From: Rheinheimera oceanensis | Lineage (GTDB): Bacteria; Pseudomonadota; Gammaproteobacteria; Enterobacterales; Alteromonadaceae | Assembly: GCF_018831085.1 (NCBI RefSeq) | Contig: NZ_JAGPNM010000005.1 | Span: 297,879 to 361,878 of the forward strand | Length of the DNA: 64,000 bases | Direction: 5' to 3' | Part shown: positions 1 through 9,439 of the stretch, piece after piece | Numbering within the stretch: the first letter of the stretch is position 1 | Layout: every line of letters starts with the position of its first letter | Position numbers and translations under genes: made by a program | Notes under the pieces: generated by a model | Database searches by the model: none | What the model was told of the DNA's origin: nothing | Seen by the model: the letters and a program-made list of their open reading frames with translations, nothing else

Positions 1-1
1 C

Positions 2-250
2 CGTTTAAGTGTAGCGGCGGGGATGGGCTTGTCGGTTATTTCCGGCCATACCCTGCTGGAAGGGCGGGAGAAACTGGCCGTGCTGGATGTGGCCGGTTTT
101 CCGCTGAACAGCCATTGGTATCTGGTGCGCAACGCCGATAAGCGCTTATCTTACGCGGCGCAGTCGTTAATGCAGTTTATTGCTGCGTATTTGCCCGATT
201 GCATTGAAGCAGACTGGCTGTTAGACAAGCTGAAGATATATACCCAATGA
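2..250 (+). CDS. LysR-family transcriptional regulator, C-terminal fragment
   Basis: The open frame enters from the left edge, so only the last 82 residues are seen. They match the end of a LysR substrate-binding domain. After a 'GMGLSVISGHTL' stretch comes a 'VLDVAGFPLNSHWYLV' strand, then the 'LSYAAQSLMQFI' helix found near the end of CbbR/CysB-like regulators. The DNA-binding half lies outside the window, so target genes cannot be inferred. The last codons and the stop fall inside a dispersed palindromic repeat, so the extreme C-terminus (Ile-Tyr-Thr-Gln) is supplied by the repeat. Family assignment is fairly sure; effector unknown. Confidence 0.75.
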   Translation, partial: RLSVAAGMGLSVISGHTLLEGREKLAVLDVAGFPLNSHWYLVRNADKRLSYAAQSLMQFIAAYLPDCIEADWLLDKLKIYTQ

Positions 251-365
251 ATTTCAAGATGCACGTAGGCGGCAAGTGAGCGAGTCCCCATGAGCATAGC
301 AACACTATGTGATTGGGGTGAGTGAGCGCAGCCAACACCCGTGCATCTTGAAAGACGAAGGGTAT
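237..365. repeat. Dispersed palindromic intergenic repeat, copy 1
   Basis: About 129 bp bounded by TATACCC and GGGTATA. The outer arms contain TTTCAAGATGCACG and its exact complement CGTGCATCTTGAAA. An inner stem pairs CCCCATGAGCATAG with CTATGTGATTGGGG imperfectly. A second, inverted copy lies at 21195-21321, sharing the ends, the CCCCAAT-CATAG core and the TTGCCGCCTA block. It resembles MITE/REP-like repeats common between genes in Alteromonadales and Vibrionales. It overlaps the stop of the LysR gene. Confidence 0.8.
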
Positions 366-368
366 AAA

Positions 369-398
369 GCCGGTGCTGTAGCTCAGTGCAGCACCGGC
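369..398. terminator. Hairpin between convergent genes
   Basis: A perfect 10-bp stem (GCCGGTGCTG / CAGCACCGGC) with a 10-nt loop lies between the converging LysR and M1 peptidase genes. No strong U tract follows on either strand, so it is a probable but weak bidirectional terminator. Confidence 0.5.
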
Positions 399-417
399 AT
401 AGCAGGCGGTTGCTTTG

Positions 418-2274
418 CTACTTTAGTATCTCATCTACCGTACCCTGTGCCAGCGGGTGATAGCCGGGGCGGGCTTTTTCATATACGGCACGGGCAAAGG
501 CGAGGCCTTCAGGCGTAGTGGCCAACTGGCGGTATAGCGGGATAATCAGCTTACGCCTGCCGATATTAACCAGATATTGCTCCAGCGGAGCGGCAATTTC
601 CTGATAGCCGGTTTTTAGTGCCAGCAAATACCAGGCATGGGCTATTTCACTGTTGCCCGATTGCGTCAGGCTGTAGGTGGCGTCCAGTTCGGCCATTTGC
701 TCCGGCGTTATCGTCAGCGGCAGCTTATTAATAAAATACAGCCATTCGTGCACTGTCCAGTTATCGGTGGGCAGGCTGCTTAGTTCACTGTTACCGGCAA
801 GCCAGCTATCGGCATGTTGTTGTACCTGATTAAACGCATCAGACTGTGGCTGTGGCGTACCCTCAGGTAAGCCCGGTTGATAGATCCAGGTTTTTGCTTC
901 ATCCAGCGATACTATGCCGGGGTATTTTTGCAGTAAATGCGTGTTTAAGTATTTAACAAAGCGTTCGGTATCCAGGCTTTGAAAGGCGTGGTCGTCAAAG
1001 TACTGCCGCACAAAAGGGTCAAACTTATCGCGGCCGAACTTTTGCTCCAGGTACATTAAAAACAACTGGCCTTTGGTGTAGGGCACGCCGCTAAAGGCAT
1101 CGTCCGGATCACGGCCGTTAAGGTCGATATATAAAATGCTGTCGTTAGCGGGCAGTTCTGCCAGTTCTTCTTTTAAGCCCTGCACCGACAAGGCTTGTTC
1201 CATAATGGCGCGATCAACGCCGAATACCTGCTCCATAATGCGGTTTTCGACATAGGAGGTAAAACCTTCGTTCAGCCATAAATCACGCCAGCTGGCGTTA
1301 GTTACCAGGTTACCCGACCAGGAGTGCGCCAGTTCGTGGGCAATTAAATTTACCAGGCTGCCATCACCGGCTACTACGGTGGGGGTAATAAAGCTCAGTA
1401 CCGGGTTTTCCATGCCGCCAAACGGGAAGCTGGGCGGTAATATCAGTAAATCGTAGCGGCCCCAGCGGTAGTCGCCATACAGCTGTTCGGTGGCATCTAT
1501 CATGGCCTGGGTGCTGGCAAATTCTTCTGCAGACGCTTGCAGAATATAAGGTTCGGCATAAACGCCGGTTTGCTCACTCATGGCTTTAAATTGTAAATCA
1601 CCGGCGGCAATGGCAATTAAATACGCCGGAATAGCCTGTGGCATAACAAACTGGTAATCGCCATCGCGAATCATGCCCGGTTCATTATTGGCACTCATAA
1701 TAGCCAGCACATCGTCACGGGTTTGAATGCGGGCGCTGTACGTCATGCGCACGGCCGGGGTGTCCTGAATCGGGATCCAACTGCGGGCATGAATAGCCTG
1801 GTTCTGGCTAAACATAAAGGGCGTGGTTTTACCGGCGGTTTGCTCCGGCGTTAACCACTGCAGGCCGGAGGCTTTATCGGTAGAGCTGTAGTAAATACGC
1901 AGTGTTTGTGCCTGAAAGGCCGGGCTTACCGTAAGTTTGCTGCCCAGCACCGCATCGCGCTGCCCCAGTGTAAAAGGCACTTTTTGCCAGTTACCGTCGG
2001 CTCTTTTGGCGTAAATGCGGTCTATAACCAGATCACGGGTGTCCAGATATACCGTGTTGCTATTGTTGTTTAGCCAGTTAAGTTGTAAATCGGCAAAGCC
2101 GGTTAAGGCTTTTTGCTCAAAGTTAACGGCTAAATCCAGATGCAGGTGCTTTACTGTTACCGCATCAACGTTGGCATAGGTATAGGCATCGGTAGCGGCT
2201 ATCGCACTGGTAGCGATAAAAGCATAGCTGCTGCATACAAAAGCAGTGCTAAGGGTAAGCAGGCGTGCAGACAT
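418..2274 (-). CDS. Secreted M1 family metallopeptidase (leukotriene A4 hydrolase-like aminopeptidase)
   Basis: 618-aa zinc aminopeptidase with an N-terminal signal peptide (about residues 1-27), so it acts in the periplasm or outside the cell, trimming residues from peptide N-termini. The M1 signatures are complete: the exopeptidase motif GGMEN at 286-290, the zinc site HELAH at 313-317, and the third ligand in NEGFTSY (Glu336). Order: beta-sandwich N domain, thermolysin-like catalytic domain, then a helical C-terminal domain as in LTA4 hydrolase. It reads divergently from the SIMPL gene across a 130-bp gap. Family certain; natural substrate unknown. Confidence 0.93.
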   Translation of the reverse strand: MSARLLTLSTAFVCSSYAFIATSAIAATDAYTYANVDAVTVKHLHLDLAVNFEQKALTGFADLQLNWLNNNSNTVYLDTRDLVIDRIYAKRADGNWQKVPFTLGQRDAVLGSKLTVSPAFQAQTLRIYYSSTDKASGLQWLTPEQTAGKTTPFMFSQNQAIHARSWIPIQDTPAVRMTYSARIQTRDDVLAIMSANNEPGMIRDGDYQFVMPQAIPAYLIAIAAGDLQFKAMSEQTGVYAEPYILQASAEEFASTQAMIDATEQLYGDYRWGRYDLLILPPSFPFGGMENPVLSFITPTVVAGDGSLVNLIAHELAHSWSGNLVTNASWRDLWLNEGFTSYVENRIMEQVFGVDRAIMEQALSVQGLKEELAELPANDSILYIDLNGRDPDDAFSGVPYTKGQLFLMYLEQKFGRDKFDPFVRQYFDDHAFQSLDTERFVKYLNTHLLQKYPGIVSLDEAKTWIYQPGLPEGTPQPQSDAFNQVQQHADSWLAGNSELSSLPTDNWTVHEWLYFINKLPLTITPEQMAELDATYSLTQSGNSEIAHAWYLLALKTGYQEIAAPLEQYLVNIGRRKLIIPLYRQLATTPEGLAFARAVYEKARPGYHPLAQGTVDEILK

Positions 2275-2404
2275 GGGGTTTCCTTAAAAGCGAAAGAAGG
2301 CAGAGTGTAAAGGCAAACTCAGGCCAAATACAACTCTACAAATAGTAACAACTTAAGCCGCGCTGTTTTGCTGTAATGCGCGTTAAATACCACAGGAGTT
2401 TCAG

Positions 2405-3133
2405 ATGAAATTAGCCACTATTACCACCGCTCTGGCATTAACCCTTAGCGGCGCCGTGCAGGCCAGCCCGCTGCCGGATTTTCCGTTTATTAATGTTACC
2501 GGTGCAGCAAAACTTGAAGTAGCACCCGACAAAGCCCGTATTCAGTTTGTGATCCGCCAAACTGCAGATAAAGCCGATGCTGCTACTGAAGCGGTGTATA
2601 AACAGGGGCGCGAACTTATGCAGTTTCTGGCGCAGCAGGGCATTACCGAAGCCGATATTGATGCCGCCCAAATTAATAAAGAAGCCTTGTTTAAAGACTA
2701 CAACAACAGAGCCATCACCGGTTATGAAGCCAGCCAACCCATTATGGTAACGTTGAACCAGCTAACCAATTATGTTGCTATAATGGATTACCTGTTCAAA
2801 CAGCCGCAAATTTTCTCTATTAGTGGCAGTTTTGACAGCAGCCAGCGTGAGCAATACGAGCAGCAGTTAAGCGAAAAAGCCAGCGCTGACGCCCGTCGCC
2901 GGGCGAACAGTTTAGCTGCGGCACAAGGCGTTAAAATTAGTTCGGTATTTGCTATCAGCGAAGCATCAGGTTGGGGCGCCATGGCCGGTGATTTTGGTTT
3001 TGGCGGCGGCTCGGTAAGCTATGGTGTAATGCGCAAAGCCGATATGGCAGAAAGTAGCGGCAGTAACTTAATCGTGCCAAAACATATTCAGTTAGAAAAA
3101 TCAGTGAATGTAATTTACAAACTTAAGCCCTGA
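2405..3133 (+). CDS. SIMPL domain-containing exported protein (YggE/DUF541 family)
   Basis: 242 aa with a cleavable signal peptide (about 1-20, ending VQA) followed by a SIMPL/DUF541 domain ('VTGAAKLEVAPDKARIQFVI' start). E. coli YggE of this family lowers oxidative stress, and other members are periplasmic oligomers; the biochemical activity is not established. A good AGGAG ribosome site lies 6 nt before the ATG. Nothing in the neighbourhood narrows the role, though exported peptidases flank it on both sides. Confidence 0.88.
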   Translation: MKLATITTALALTLSGAVQASPLPDFPFINVTGAAKLEVAPDKARIQFVIRQTADKADAATEAVYKQGRELMQFLAQQGITEADIDAAQINKEALFKDYNNRAITGYEASQPIMVTLNQLTNYVAIMDYLFKQPQIFSISGSFDSSQREQYEQQLSEKASADARRRANSLAAAQGVKISSVFAISEASGWGAMAGDFGFGGGSVSYGVMRKADMAESSGSNLIVPKHIQLEKSVNVIYKLKP

Positions 3134-3218
3134 TCCGGGTTGTTTGTCTCAATGCTGTCGTGTCCGGCCTGTTAATAGGCTAAGGTAAGCGCTTATATTA
3201 GCTGTATAAGGAAACCTG

Positions 3219-4895
3219 ATGACACTTCAGTTCAGCCCTTTGCTGGTAGCTGCACTTAGCGCCAGCCTGTTAGTGGCGTCGTGTTCAAAACAGAATACGC
3301 CGCCACCGTCAGTGCAAGAACAACCGTTGTTGCAAACCAGTTTTAACGCCAATTTCGCCGGTTATTTTCAGAAAATAGCCTCAGATGAAATGCAGGGCCG
3401 TGCGCCGGCCACTAAAGGCGAAGAGATCACTGTACAGTATCTGGAGCAGCAGTATGCCCGTATTGGCTTAACGCCATACAGTGGCGACAGTTATCGCCAG
3501 AGTGTACCGGTAGTGCAGATAGATCCGGTTAAAGTATCGGCATTAACGCTAACTGATAACAGCGGCGCCAGCACTACACTTACTTATAAAACCGATATGA
3601 TGGCCTGGTCTACCCGGATGCTGGGGCAAATTGATGTTGCCGGTAGCGACGTGGTATTTGTGGGCTATGGCATAGTAGCTCCGGAATATAACTGGAATGA
3701 CTACGCCGGTTTAGATGTAAAAGGCAAAACCGTGGTAATGCTGGTAAATGACCCCGGTTATGCCACGCAGGATCCGGAGCTGTTTACCGGCAATGCCATG
3801 ACATACTACGGCCGCTGGACGTATAAATACGAAGAAGCGGCCCGCCAGGGCGCAGCAATGGCGCTGATAGTGCACGAAACCGATGCCGCCAGCTATGGCT
3901 GGAATGTGGTAGCGGGCACCTCGCCAATCCGGTTTGAGCTGGCTAACGACAATAAAAACCTGCACAAAACTGAAGTGGAAGGCTGGTTGTCGCTGGATGC
4001 GGCTGAAAAACTGTTTGCTGCCAATGGTACCTCGCTGGAGCAACTGCGCCAGCAAGCGCTGAGCAAAGATTTCAAACCGGTAGCACTTAATGCCAAAGCG
4101 GCTATCAGCATTAGCAATAATTTGCGTGAACTTAGCTCCAGCAATGTTATTGGCTATATCGAAGGCAGTGAAAAGCCCGATGAGGCCATTATTTATATGG
4201 CGCACTGGGATCACTTTGGCCTGGATTTCAGCCGCCCCGATGACAAAGTATTTAACGGTGCCCAGGATAATGCCGGTGGCGTTGCCGCTTTGCTGGCACT
4301 GGCTGAGCAGTTTAAAGCCGGCCCGGCGCCAAAACGCTCGGTGGCATTTTTAGCCGTAACGGTAGAAGAGCGCGGCTTACTGGGCTCGGCCTGGTATGCG
4401 AGTAACCCCTTATTTGCGTTAAATAAAACCGTAGCCGGCATTAATATGGACGTGATTAACGTGTACGGCCCGATGCGTGATGTCATGGTGTTTGGCTATG
4501 GCAGCTCAGAGCTGGAGCCGATACTGGAAAAATACGCTCAGGCACAGAATCGCTATATAGCGCCCGAACCGACACCGCAGGATGGTTTTTACTACCGCTC
4601 AGATCACTTTAACCTGGCAAAAAAAGGCGTACCTATGCTGTATGCCCGTGGTGGCGTTGACAGCTTTATCCACGGTAAAGACTGGGGCCTGGAGCAGCGG
4701 CGCATTTATGTGCGCGACTACTACCACAAAGTGAATGACGAGTTTGACCCCAACTGGGATTTACGTGGCGCACAGCAGGATTTACACCTGTACTATCAGG
4801 TAGGGCACGAGCTGGCCAACAGCGATAGCTGGCCAAACTGGTATCAGGGTAAAGAATTCCGCGCCGTGCGTGATGCTTCACTGGCAGCGCCTTAA
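3219..4895 (+). CDS. M28 family zinc peptidase, lipoprotein, with PA domain
   Basis: 558 aa. The N-terminus is a lipoprotein signal with lipobox LVASC (Cys22), so the enzyme is probably anchored to an envelope membrane. A protease-associated insert (about 135-240) precedes the M28 aminopeptidase core. Metal ligands are visible in the order HWDHFG (His329), GAQDNAGG (Asp350), VEERGLLGS (Glu383/Glu384), NMDV (Asp411) and a late SDHF histidine, the co-catalytic two-zinc pattern. With the neighbouring M1 enzyme it suggests extracellular peptide scavenging. It ends 4 bp from the convergent TetR gene. Confidence 0.93.
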   Translation: MTLQFSPLLVAALSASLLVASCSKQNTPPPSVQEQPLLQTSFNANFAGYFQKIASDEMQGRAPATKGEEITVQYLEQQYARIGLTPYSGDSYRQSVPVVQIDPVKVSALTLTDNSGASTTLTYKTDMMAWSTRMLGQIDVAGSDVVFVGYGIVAPEYNWNDYAGLDVKGKTVVMLVNDPGYATQDPELFTGNAMTYYGRWTYKYEEAARQGAAMALIVHETDAASYGWNVVAGTSPIRFELANDNKNLHKTEVEGWLSLDAAEKLFAANGTSLEQLRQQALSKDFKPVALNAKAAISISNNLRELSSSNVIGYIEGSEKPDEAIIYMAHWDHFGLDFSRPDDKVFNGAQDNAGGVAALLALAEQFKAGPAPKRSVAFLAVTVEERGLLGSAWYASNPLFALNKTVAGINMDVINVYGPMRDVMVFGYGSSELEPILEKYAQAQNRYIAPEPTPQDGFYYRSDHFNLAKKGVPMLYARGGVDSFIHGKDWGLEQRRIYVRDYYHKVNDEFDPNWDLRGAQQDLHLYYQVGHELANSDSWPNWYQGKEFRAVRDASLAAP

Positions 4896-4899
4896 GATA

Positions 4900-5448
4900 T
4901 TAGTGCCAGAGTGCCAGTTTATGGCCTTGTTTTAGCATATTGCTAAGCAAGGCCGAACTGCGCTGCTGCGCCGCTGAGTTGTCATTTAGCCAGTAAATAA
5001 ATACCGCTACAAACACACTGCTTAATGCCAGTTCCTGGCCAACTCTTGCCACACCGCTGGCTGTTAAACCGGCAGCTTCGCGCAGCCATTGTACCGTACG
5101 GCTGATACGCAAAATACCGCCCAGTTGCAGATGAATATGGCCAGGTTCCAGCTTATACAACAGCATTTGCCCGGTGACTTTATGGCAAGGCGAAAGCGCT
5201 GCCAGCCAGCACTGCATGGCCTGTTGCAATCTGGCGGTGGCAGACAAATCAGCACCTATCGGCACACTGAGCATGGCGGCATCTGCGCGGTCAAACCAGG
5301 CATCAACCAAATCATCTTTGGTCCGGTAATGGCAATAAATATCAGCCAGGCTGATTTGTAAAGCACCGGCTATCTGTTGCAGGGTTAACTGCTCCCAGCC
5401 GGTTTTTGCCGCCAGCTGCAGTGCGGTATCCAAAATTTGTTGGCGCAT
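4900..5448 (-). CDS. TetR/AcrR family transcriptional regulator
   Basis: 182 aa with a typical TetR N-terminal three-helix DNA-binding domain: 'LTLQQIAGALQISLADIYCHYRTKDDL' spans the recognition helix at roughly residues 21-47. The C-terminal ligand domain is helical and not recognisable by eye. AGGTAAAGCTT precedes the ATG. It is divergent from the DUF4199 membrane gene (119 bp apart), the most likely target besides itself; this is inferred from position only. Confidence 0.85.
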   Translation of the reverse strand: MRQQILDTALQLAAKTGWEQLTLQQIAGALQISLADIYCHYRTKDDLVDAWFDRADAAMLSVPIGADLSATARLQQAMQCWLAALSPCHKVTGQMLLYKLEPGHIHLQLGGILRISRTVQWLREAAGLTASGVARVGQELALSSVFVAVFIYWLNDNSAAQQRSSALLSNMLKQGHKLALWH

Positions 5449-5567
5449 AAGCTTTACCTGTTATCTGCTGCAGGTTTTAAGTATAGAGCTCTCAGAGCAA
5501 ACGGCTGGTAAAGCAATATAAAAGCACTATAGTTTTGCAGTGTCTGAGCTATCAGGAATAATACGTT

Positions 5568-6053
5568 ATGCAAAAATATCTGACAGAAATACGCTGGGGC
5601 TTTATTTTTACCGCTGTTATGCTGCTGTGGATGTGGTGTGAGCAACTGGCAGGCTTGCACGGCAGGCATATTGCACAGCATGCCACTTATACCAACCTGT
5701 TTGCGATACCAGCAATATTGGTTTATGTGCTGGCACTGCGGCAGAAAAAGCTACGCGACTATAGCGGCACTATGAGCTGGAAGCAGGGTATGCAAGCGGG
5801 GCTGGTCATCACTTTGGTGGTAGTGCTGTTAAGCCCGGCGGCGCAGTGGCTTACACATATGGTTATTACTCCGAATTATTTTCTTAATATGCAGGCTTAT
5901 GTCGTGACACAAGGCATGATGACCACGGATCAGGCTTTAGAGTACTTCAGTTTAACTAACTATATGCTGCAAAGCGCAATTGGTGCTGCCATTATGGGGG
6001 TGCTGACTTCGGTTATTGTTGCGTTTTTTCTGCGCAGTAAAAGCCAGCACTGA
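5568..6053 (+). CDS. DUF4199 domain-containing membrane protein
   Basis: 161 aa with four hydrophobic segments (about 10-28, 45-60, 78-98 and 133-153) and the 'WGFIFTAVMLLWMWCEQLAG' opening typical of DUF4199 proteins, inner-membrane proteins of unknown function. The 'FLNMQAYVVTQGMMTTDQALEYF' stretch before the last helix is also characteristic. AGGA ribosome site 9 nt before ATG. It faces the TetR gene across a short shared promoter region. Confidence 0.8.
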   Translation: MQKYLTEIRWGFIFTAVMLLWMWCEQLAGLHGRHIAQHATYTNLFAIPAILVYVLALRQKKLRDYSGTMSWKQGMQAGLVITLVVVLLSPAAQWLTHMVITPNYFLNMQAYVVTQGMMTTDQALEYFSLTNYMLQSAIGAAIMGVLTSVIVAFFLRSKSQH

Positions 6054-6070
6054 GCCGGAGCTTTTTATCA

Positions 6071-6090
6071 CTGGCCGCAACAGCGGCCAG
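6071..6090. terminator. Hairpin between convergent genes
   Basis: Perfect 8-bp GC-rich stem (CTGGCCGC / GCGGCCAG) with an AACA loop, placed between the converging DUF4199 and phosphodiesterase genes. It lacks a U tract on both sides, so terminator function is tentative. Confidence 0.4.
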
Positions 6091-6104
6091 CGGGGGTAAA
6101 CAGG

Positions 6105-7355
6105 TTATTTGGCGTGATCACCCAGCACTGAGTCGGGCCAGGCCGGGTTGCCGTCGTTAGTGGCGGGGGTTAACCCTAATATTCGGCACATCAGGTTATA
6201 CAGCTCAATATTACTAAACGCAGGAATGGTTTTACCGGCCTTAAATGCCGGCCCGTGGCCAATAAAAATAGCCTGCATATATTCGCTGGCGTTGTCGTAA
6301 CCATGGCTGCCACTGGTTTTGCCTGCAGCCGCCATTTGCTGGTAATTCGCTTCTGCTTTTTGCTGAATTAACCGCCAGCCTGGCTCGGGGATCACCAGCA
6401 GCGGAGCTATACGTTTGCTGCCTTTGTAGTGCCAGCGTGCAGGTAACTCGGTTTTTTTATACACTTTAGCCTGCGGCGGTAAGCTGCGGCTTAACTGCTG
6501 ATAAATGTGCTCAAGCTTACCCTCTTTAGGGAAGATTGACACAATTTCTGCTGTCCACAGTGTCAGGGCTGCATCGCTGCTGTTAAACAGCTTATCCAGC
6601 ACGATAGTTTGCTGCGGCGGTGTTTCTACCATGCCATGATCGGATACCAGCATAATATTCAGCTTATTATACAAGCCGCGCTGGGTTAAACCGGCCAGTA
6701 AACGGCCTAGCGCCTGATCAACGTCGGCTATTGCGGCGGCTACTTCGGGTGAATTGGGGCCAAAAGCGTGGCCTGCATCATCTACAGCACTAAAATACAA
6801 TGTTAGAAAACGTGGCCGTTCTGCATCCGGTAAATCCAGCCATTGCAGTACTGAGTCTACTCTTTCATTGTGGCTGACATTGCCATCGTAGCGCTGCCAG
6901 TAGCTTGGGCGCACATTTTTTATTGCAGCCTCTGAGCCGGGATAAAAATACGTTGCCGCTTTTACGCCCTGAGATTCAGCTGTAACCCATATCGGTTCAC
7001 CTTGCCACCAGCGGGCATTGGTGACTTCTTCAGCTTTGCTTAGCCGGAAAGTCGCATCGAAATCAGCATCAAATATATTGTTCTCCACAATGCCGTGGTT
7101 AGCCGGGTACAAACCGGTAACAATACTGTAGTGGTTTGGAAAGGTTTTGCTGGGAAATACCGGCTGCATACTGTTTGCCCTTAAGCCTTCCTGCGCCAGC
7201 TTCTGTATGTTAGCGGCAGGGTATTGCTGCAGGTAATGTGCGGCAAAGCCATCTATTGAAATCAGCAGCAGGCTGTCGGCTTGTTCTGCTTTAACTGCAG
7301 TTGCCGGTATCAGGCTGAATAACAGGGTAATTTGTATAATACGCAACAAGATCAT
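6105..7355 (-). CDS. Exported nucleotide pyrophosphatase/phosphodiesterase (NPP family, alkaline phosphatase superfamily)
   Basis: 416 aa with a signal peptide (about 1-24, ending VKA). The catalytic layout is that of bacterial NPP enzymes: metal ligand in LISIDGF (Asp35), nucleophile Thr71 in SKTFPNH, then Asp192 and His196 in DDAGHAFG, Asp239-His240 in SDHGM, and a late GSHGYDN histidine. Members hydrolyse phosphodiester or pyrophosphate bonds of nucleotides or phospholipid head groups; which applies here cannot be told. Together with CpdB at 36 kb it would let the cell recover nucleotides from outside. Only a weak ribosome site is visible. Confidence 0.9.
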   Translation of the reverse strand: MILLRIIQITLLFSLIPATAVKAEQADSLLLISIDGFAAHYLQQYPAANIQKLAQEGLRANSMQPVFPSKTFPNHYSIVTGLYPANHGIVENNIFDADFDATFRLSKAEEVTNARWWQGEPIWVTAESQGVKAATYFYPGSEAAIKNVRPSYWQRYDGNVSHNERVDSVLQWLDLPDAERPRFLTLYFSAVDDAGHAFGPNSPEVAAAIADVDQALGRLLAGLTQRGLYNKLNIMLVSDHGMVETPPQQTIVLDKLFNSSDAALTLWTAEIVSIFPKEGKLEHIYQQLSRSLPPQAKVYKKTELPARWHYKGSKRIAPLLVIPEPGWRLIQQKAEANYQQMAAAGKTSGSHGYDNASEYMQAIFIGHGPAFKAGKTIPAFSNIELYNLMCRILGLTPATNDGNPAWPDSVLGDHAK

Positions 7356-7592
7356 AACTATAAGGTTTTCCGCTAAAAACTGTGTGCAGTGTACGATTTG
7401 AATAACAAACTAAAATGACAGAACCGATAAAGTACCAGTTAAACGCTACAAAAGGCAGTGCAAAAACTAAAAGCGTAAAAAGCCAGTTTGTAACTAAGCG
7501 TAACCAACTGTTTTGAATGGTAAAGCGCCATAGCGTTCGCCGCGTGAAATCCTTACTCTGAGCCGTTGTTATATTACCCTCAGGAAGATTAC

Positions 7593-8906
7593 ATGAAATC
7601 AGTTTATTCTTTACGGCTGCTGGCGTTTGGCGCCTTGCTTGGCTTGGCAGGCTGTGGTGGCAGCAGCAGTGATAATGCTACAGCAGAGACTTATCTGCAG
7701 TTTTATAATGGTGCTGCCAGTGCTGGCAATACCTCGTTAAAAGCCGGTGATAAAGCAATTGGTAATGCCACTTACGGTGATGTCAGTGCTTTGGTTGCTG
7801 TAGCGCCAGATTCTTACACTTTGGAACTGACCGACGTAGCCAGTGCTGACAAGTTACTCACTAAAGAGATGTCACTGGCAGAGGGCAATAAAACGCTGTT
7901 TATATTGACACAAAAAGATGAGCAGTTTGATTACCTGAGCCTGAGCTTTAAACGTGATGAAAGTCTGGATAAACAGTTTAAGCTGCATTTGGCCAACTTA
8001 TCTGCACAGCATCCAACGCTGGATGTTCATCTTAGTGCAGAGAGCAAAGGCTTTGCCGATGCCGAGTTGGTTGATTCGTTATCTTTTCAGGAAGTCAGTT
8101 CAGTTGCTGATGGCAAAGAGTTGGGTAAATTTAATGTGTACCTGACACAAGCAGGTGGTAATACGCCACTTTTTGTGGCCAAAGGCGTTAATTTTGCCTA
8201 CACCAGCAATTATGTATTGATTATACGTGACAAGTTTGGCCCCTTAGCCGGGCAGTTATCTGTGGATGTGGTGCTGAACTCTTCCACCGTAGCAGCTTAT
8301 GATCACACCGATGCCAGTGCACAGTTCCGTTTATACAATAGCCTGGAGCAGGACATTAACGTTGCACTGGACAACCAGAATGTTGCCAGCGTTGCCAGCG
8401 GCCAGTTAAGCGATTATTTACCAGTGGTAAAAGGTGATTACAGTTTATCAGCCCGTGATAGCAACGGCACTTTATTACTAAACAGTGCTTTATTAAGTGT
8501 GGCTGCCGGTAACAGTAAAGCGGTGTTGTTATATGCTAATGAGCAACAAAAGGTAGAAGCGTTAAGTGTTACTGAACCCGATAAACCGCAGGTGCAGGCG
8601 CATGATGTGGTAGTCGCTAACCTGGTAGCCGATTTTACCCAGCTGCAGTTTTATTTTGTCCGCTCAAACGAAACTATTGCCAATGCCAGATACAACGTGA
8701 AAAACCTGGCATTTAAAAAGCAACAAATCCTGAGCCTGCCAAAAGATTACTATGCTATAGCACTGGTACAGGTAGCAGAAAACGGCAGCACCACCTTACT
8801 GGATAAAACTGACAGCATAATGTTAACGCCGGGTGAGCACTATATGTTACTGGCCGAGCAGGATGATGCAGCACCATCAGGCTATAAATTAAAGCTGGTG
8901 CATTAA
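7593..8906 (+). CDS. DUF4397 domain-containing lipoprotein
   Basis: 437 aa from an ATG preceded by CAGGAAG; an upstream in-frame start at 7566 has no ribosome site and would bury the signal peptide. Lipobox LAGC (Cys21), then a Gly/Ser linker. The mature part opens with 'TYLQFYNGAASAGNTSLKAG', the first strands of a DUF4397 beta-sandwich, and similar 'FRLYNSLEQDINVALDNQ' strands recur near residue 245, suggesting two such domains. Function unknown; likely an envelope surface protein. The 237 bp upstream are AT-rich and hold its promoter. Confidence 0.85.
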   Translation: MKSVYSLRLLAFGALLGLAGCGGSSSDNATAETYLQFYNGAASAGNTSLKAGDKAIGNATYGDVSALVAVAPDSYTLELTDVASADKLLTKEMSLAEGNKTLFILTQKDEQFDYLSLSFKRDESLDKQFKLHLANLSAQHPTLDVHLSAESKGFADAELVDSLSFQEVSSVADGKELGKFNVYLTQAGGNTPLFVAKGVNFAYTSNYVLIIRDKFGPLAGQLSVDVVLNSSTVAAYDHTDASAQFRLYNSLEQDINVALDNQNVASVASGQLSDYLPVVKGDYSLSARDSNGTLLLNSALLSVAAGNSKAVLLYANEQQKVEALSVTEPDKPQVQAHDVVVANLVADFTQLQFYFVRSNETIANARYNVKNLAFKKQQILSLPKDYYAIALVQVAENGSTTLLDKTDSIMLTPGEHYMLLAEQDDAAPSGYKLKLVH

Positions 8907-8930
8907 GTTAAAACCACTACACACAGTATA

Positions 8931-8960
8931 AGCGGCGGACTCACGTACAGGTTCGCCGCT
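8931..8960 (+). terminator. Possible terminator hairpin after DUF4397 gene
   Basis: A 7-bp stem (AGCGGCG / CGCCGCT) with a 16-nt loop, 25 bp after the stop. It is followed by a C run rather than a U tract, so the assignment is weak. Confidence 0.35.
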
Positions 8961-9044
8961 CCCCCGCAATTGTGATCTGCTAGTATTAAAATCATTTAAT
9001 CAATATATACATCCCTCAATGAATTGGCGTATTTGCTTTTTTCA

Positions 9045-9439
9045 ATGTCTTTTGTCAATGAGAGGGGTATGGTTAGAGCTGCGATAGCTACTGCATTAGT
9101 AACATAGCTGCTGGTGCCAATGTAGGATTAGCAACTACTGTGGCAAACAATGCTATTGACGGAAATACATTAACTGATGGTGCTGCGAAAAACATGGTGT
9201 TGGGAGCTGCTGGTGCTGCCGTTGGCCAAGCACTAGGTGATGTTGCGGATGCCGTAGTTTCATCATTAAAAGGCACGCCATCTCTCGCTGTACAGCAATT
9301 AACCTCGCACGTTAATGACGCAACTGGTATGGCTGGTGGTAGTATCAAAGCTACTGGTGTTGGAGAAGCTGTAGCCATATCAGCAGGGAGTTCAACTAAT
9401 CTTGTTGGAGTTTGTGATAAAACTAATGGGTCTTGTTAG
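9045..9439 (+). pseudogene. Ala/Gly-rich toxin-like C-terminal fragment, frameshifted (cassette 1)
   Basis: A short frame from ATG 9045 encodes 'MSFVNERGMVRAAIATALVT' and stops at 9105-9107. The second frame continues the same composition as 'AAGANVGLATTVANN...' to 9439, and could otherwise start only at a GTG at 9140 with no ribosome site. The join looks like one frameshift in a single gene. The frame is Ala/Gly-rich, contains 'DGAAKNMVLGA' and ends in CDKTNGSC. The composition resembles the pre-toxin region of Rhs/FhaB-type polymorphic toxins, or a class II microcin with C-terminal cysteines. It is followed with no gap by a two-helix membrane protein, the position of an immunity gene. Function inferred, not proven. 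Confidence 0.5.

Noticed and set aside
309..518. 69-aa frame starting in the palindromic repeat
   Set aside because: It runs through the repeat and a terminator-like hairpin into the antisense of the M1 peptidase gene; not a gene.
3711..4214. 167-aa minus-strand frame inside the M28 peptidase gene
   Set aside because: Antisense to catalytic-domain codons, no recognisable domain or start signal.
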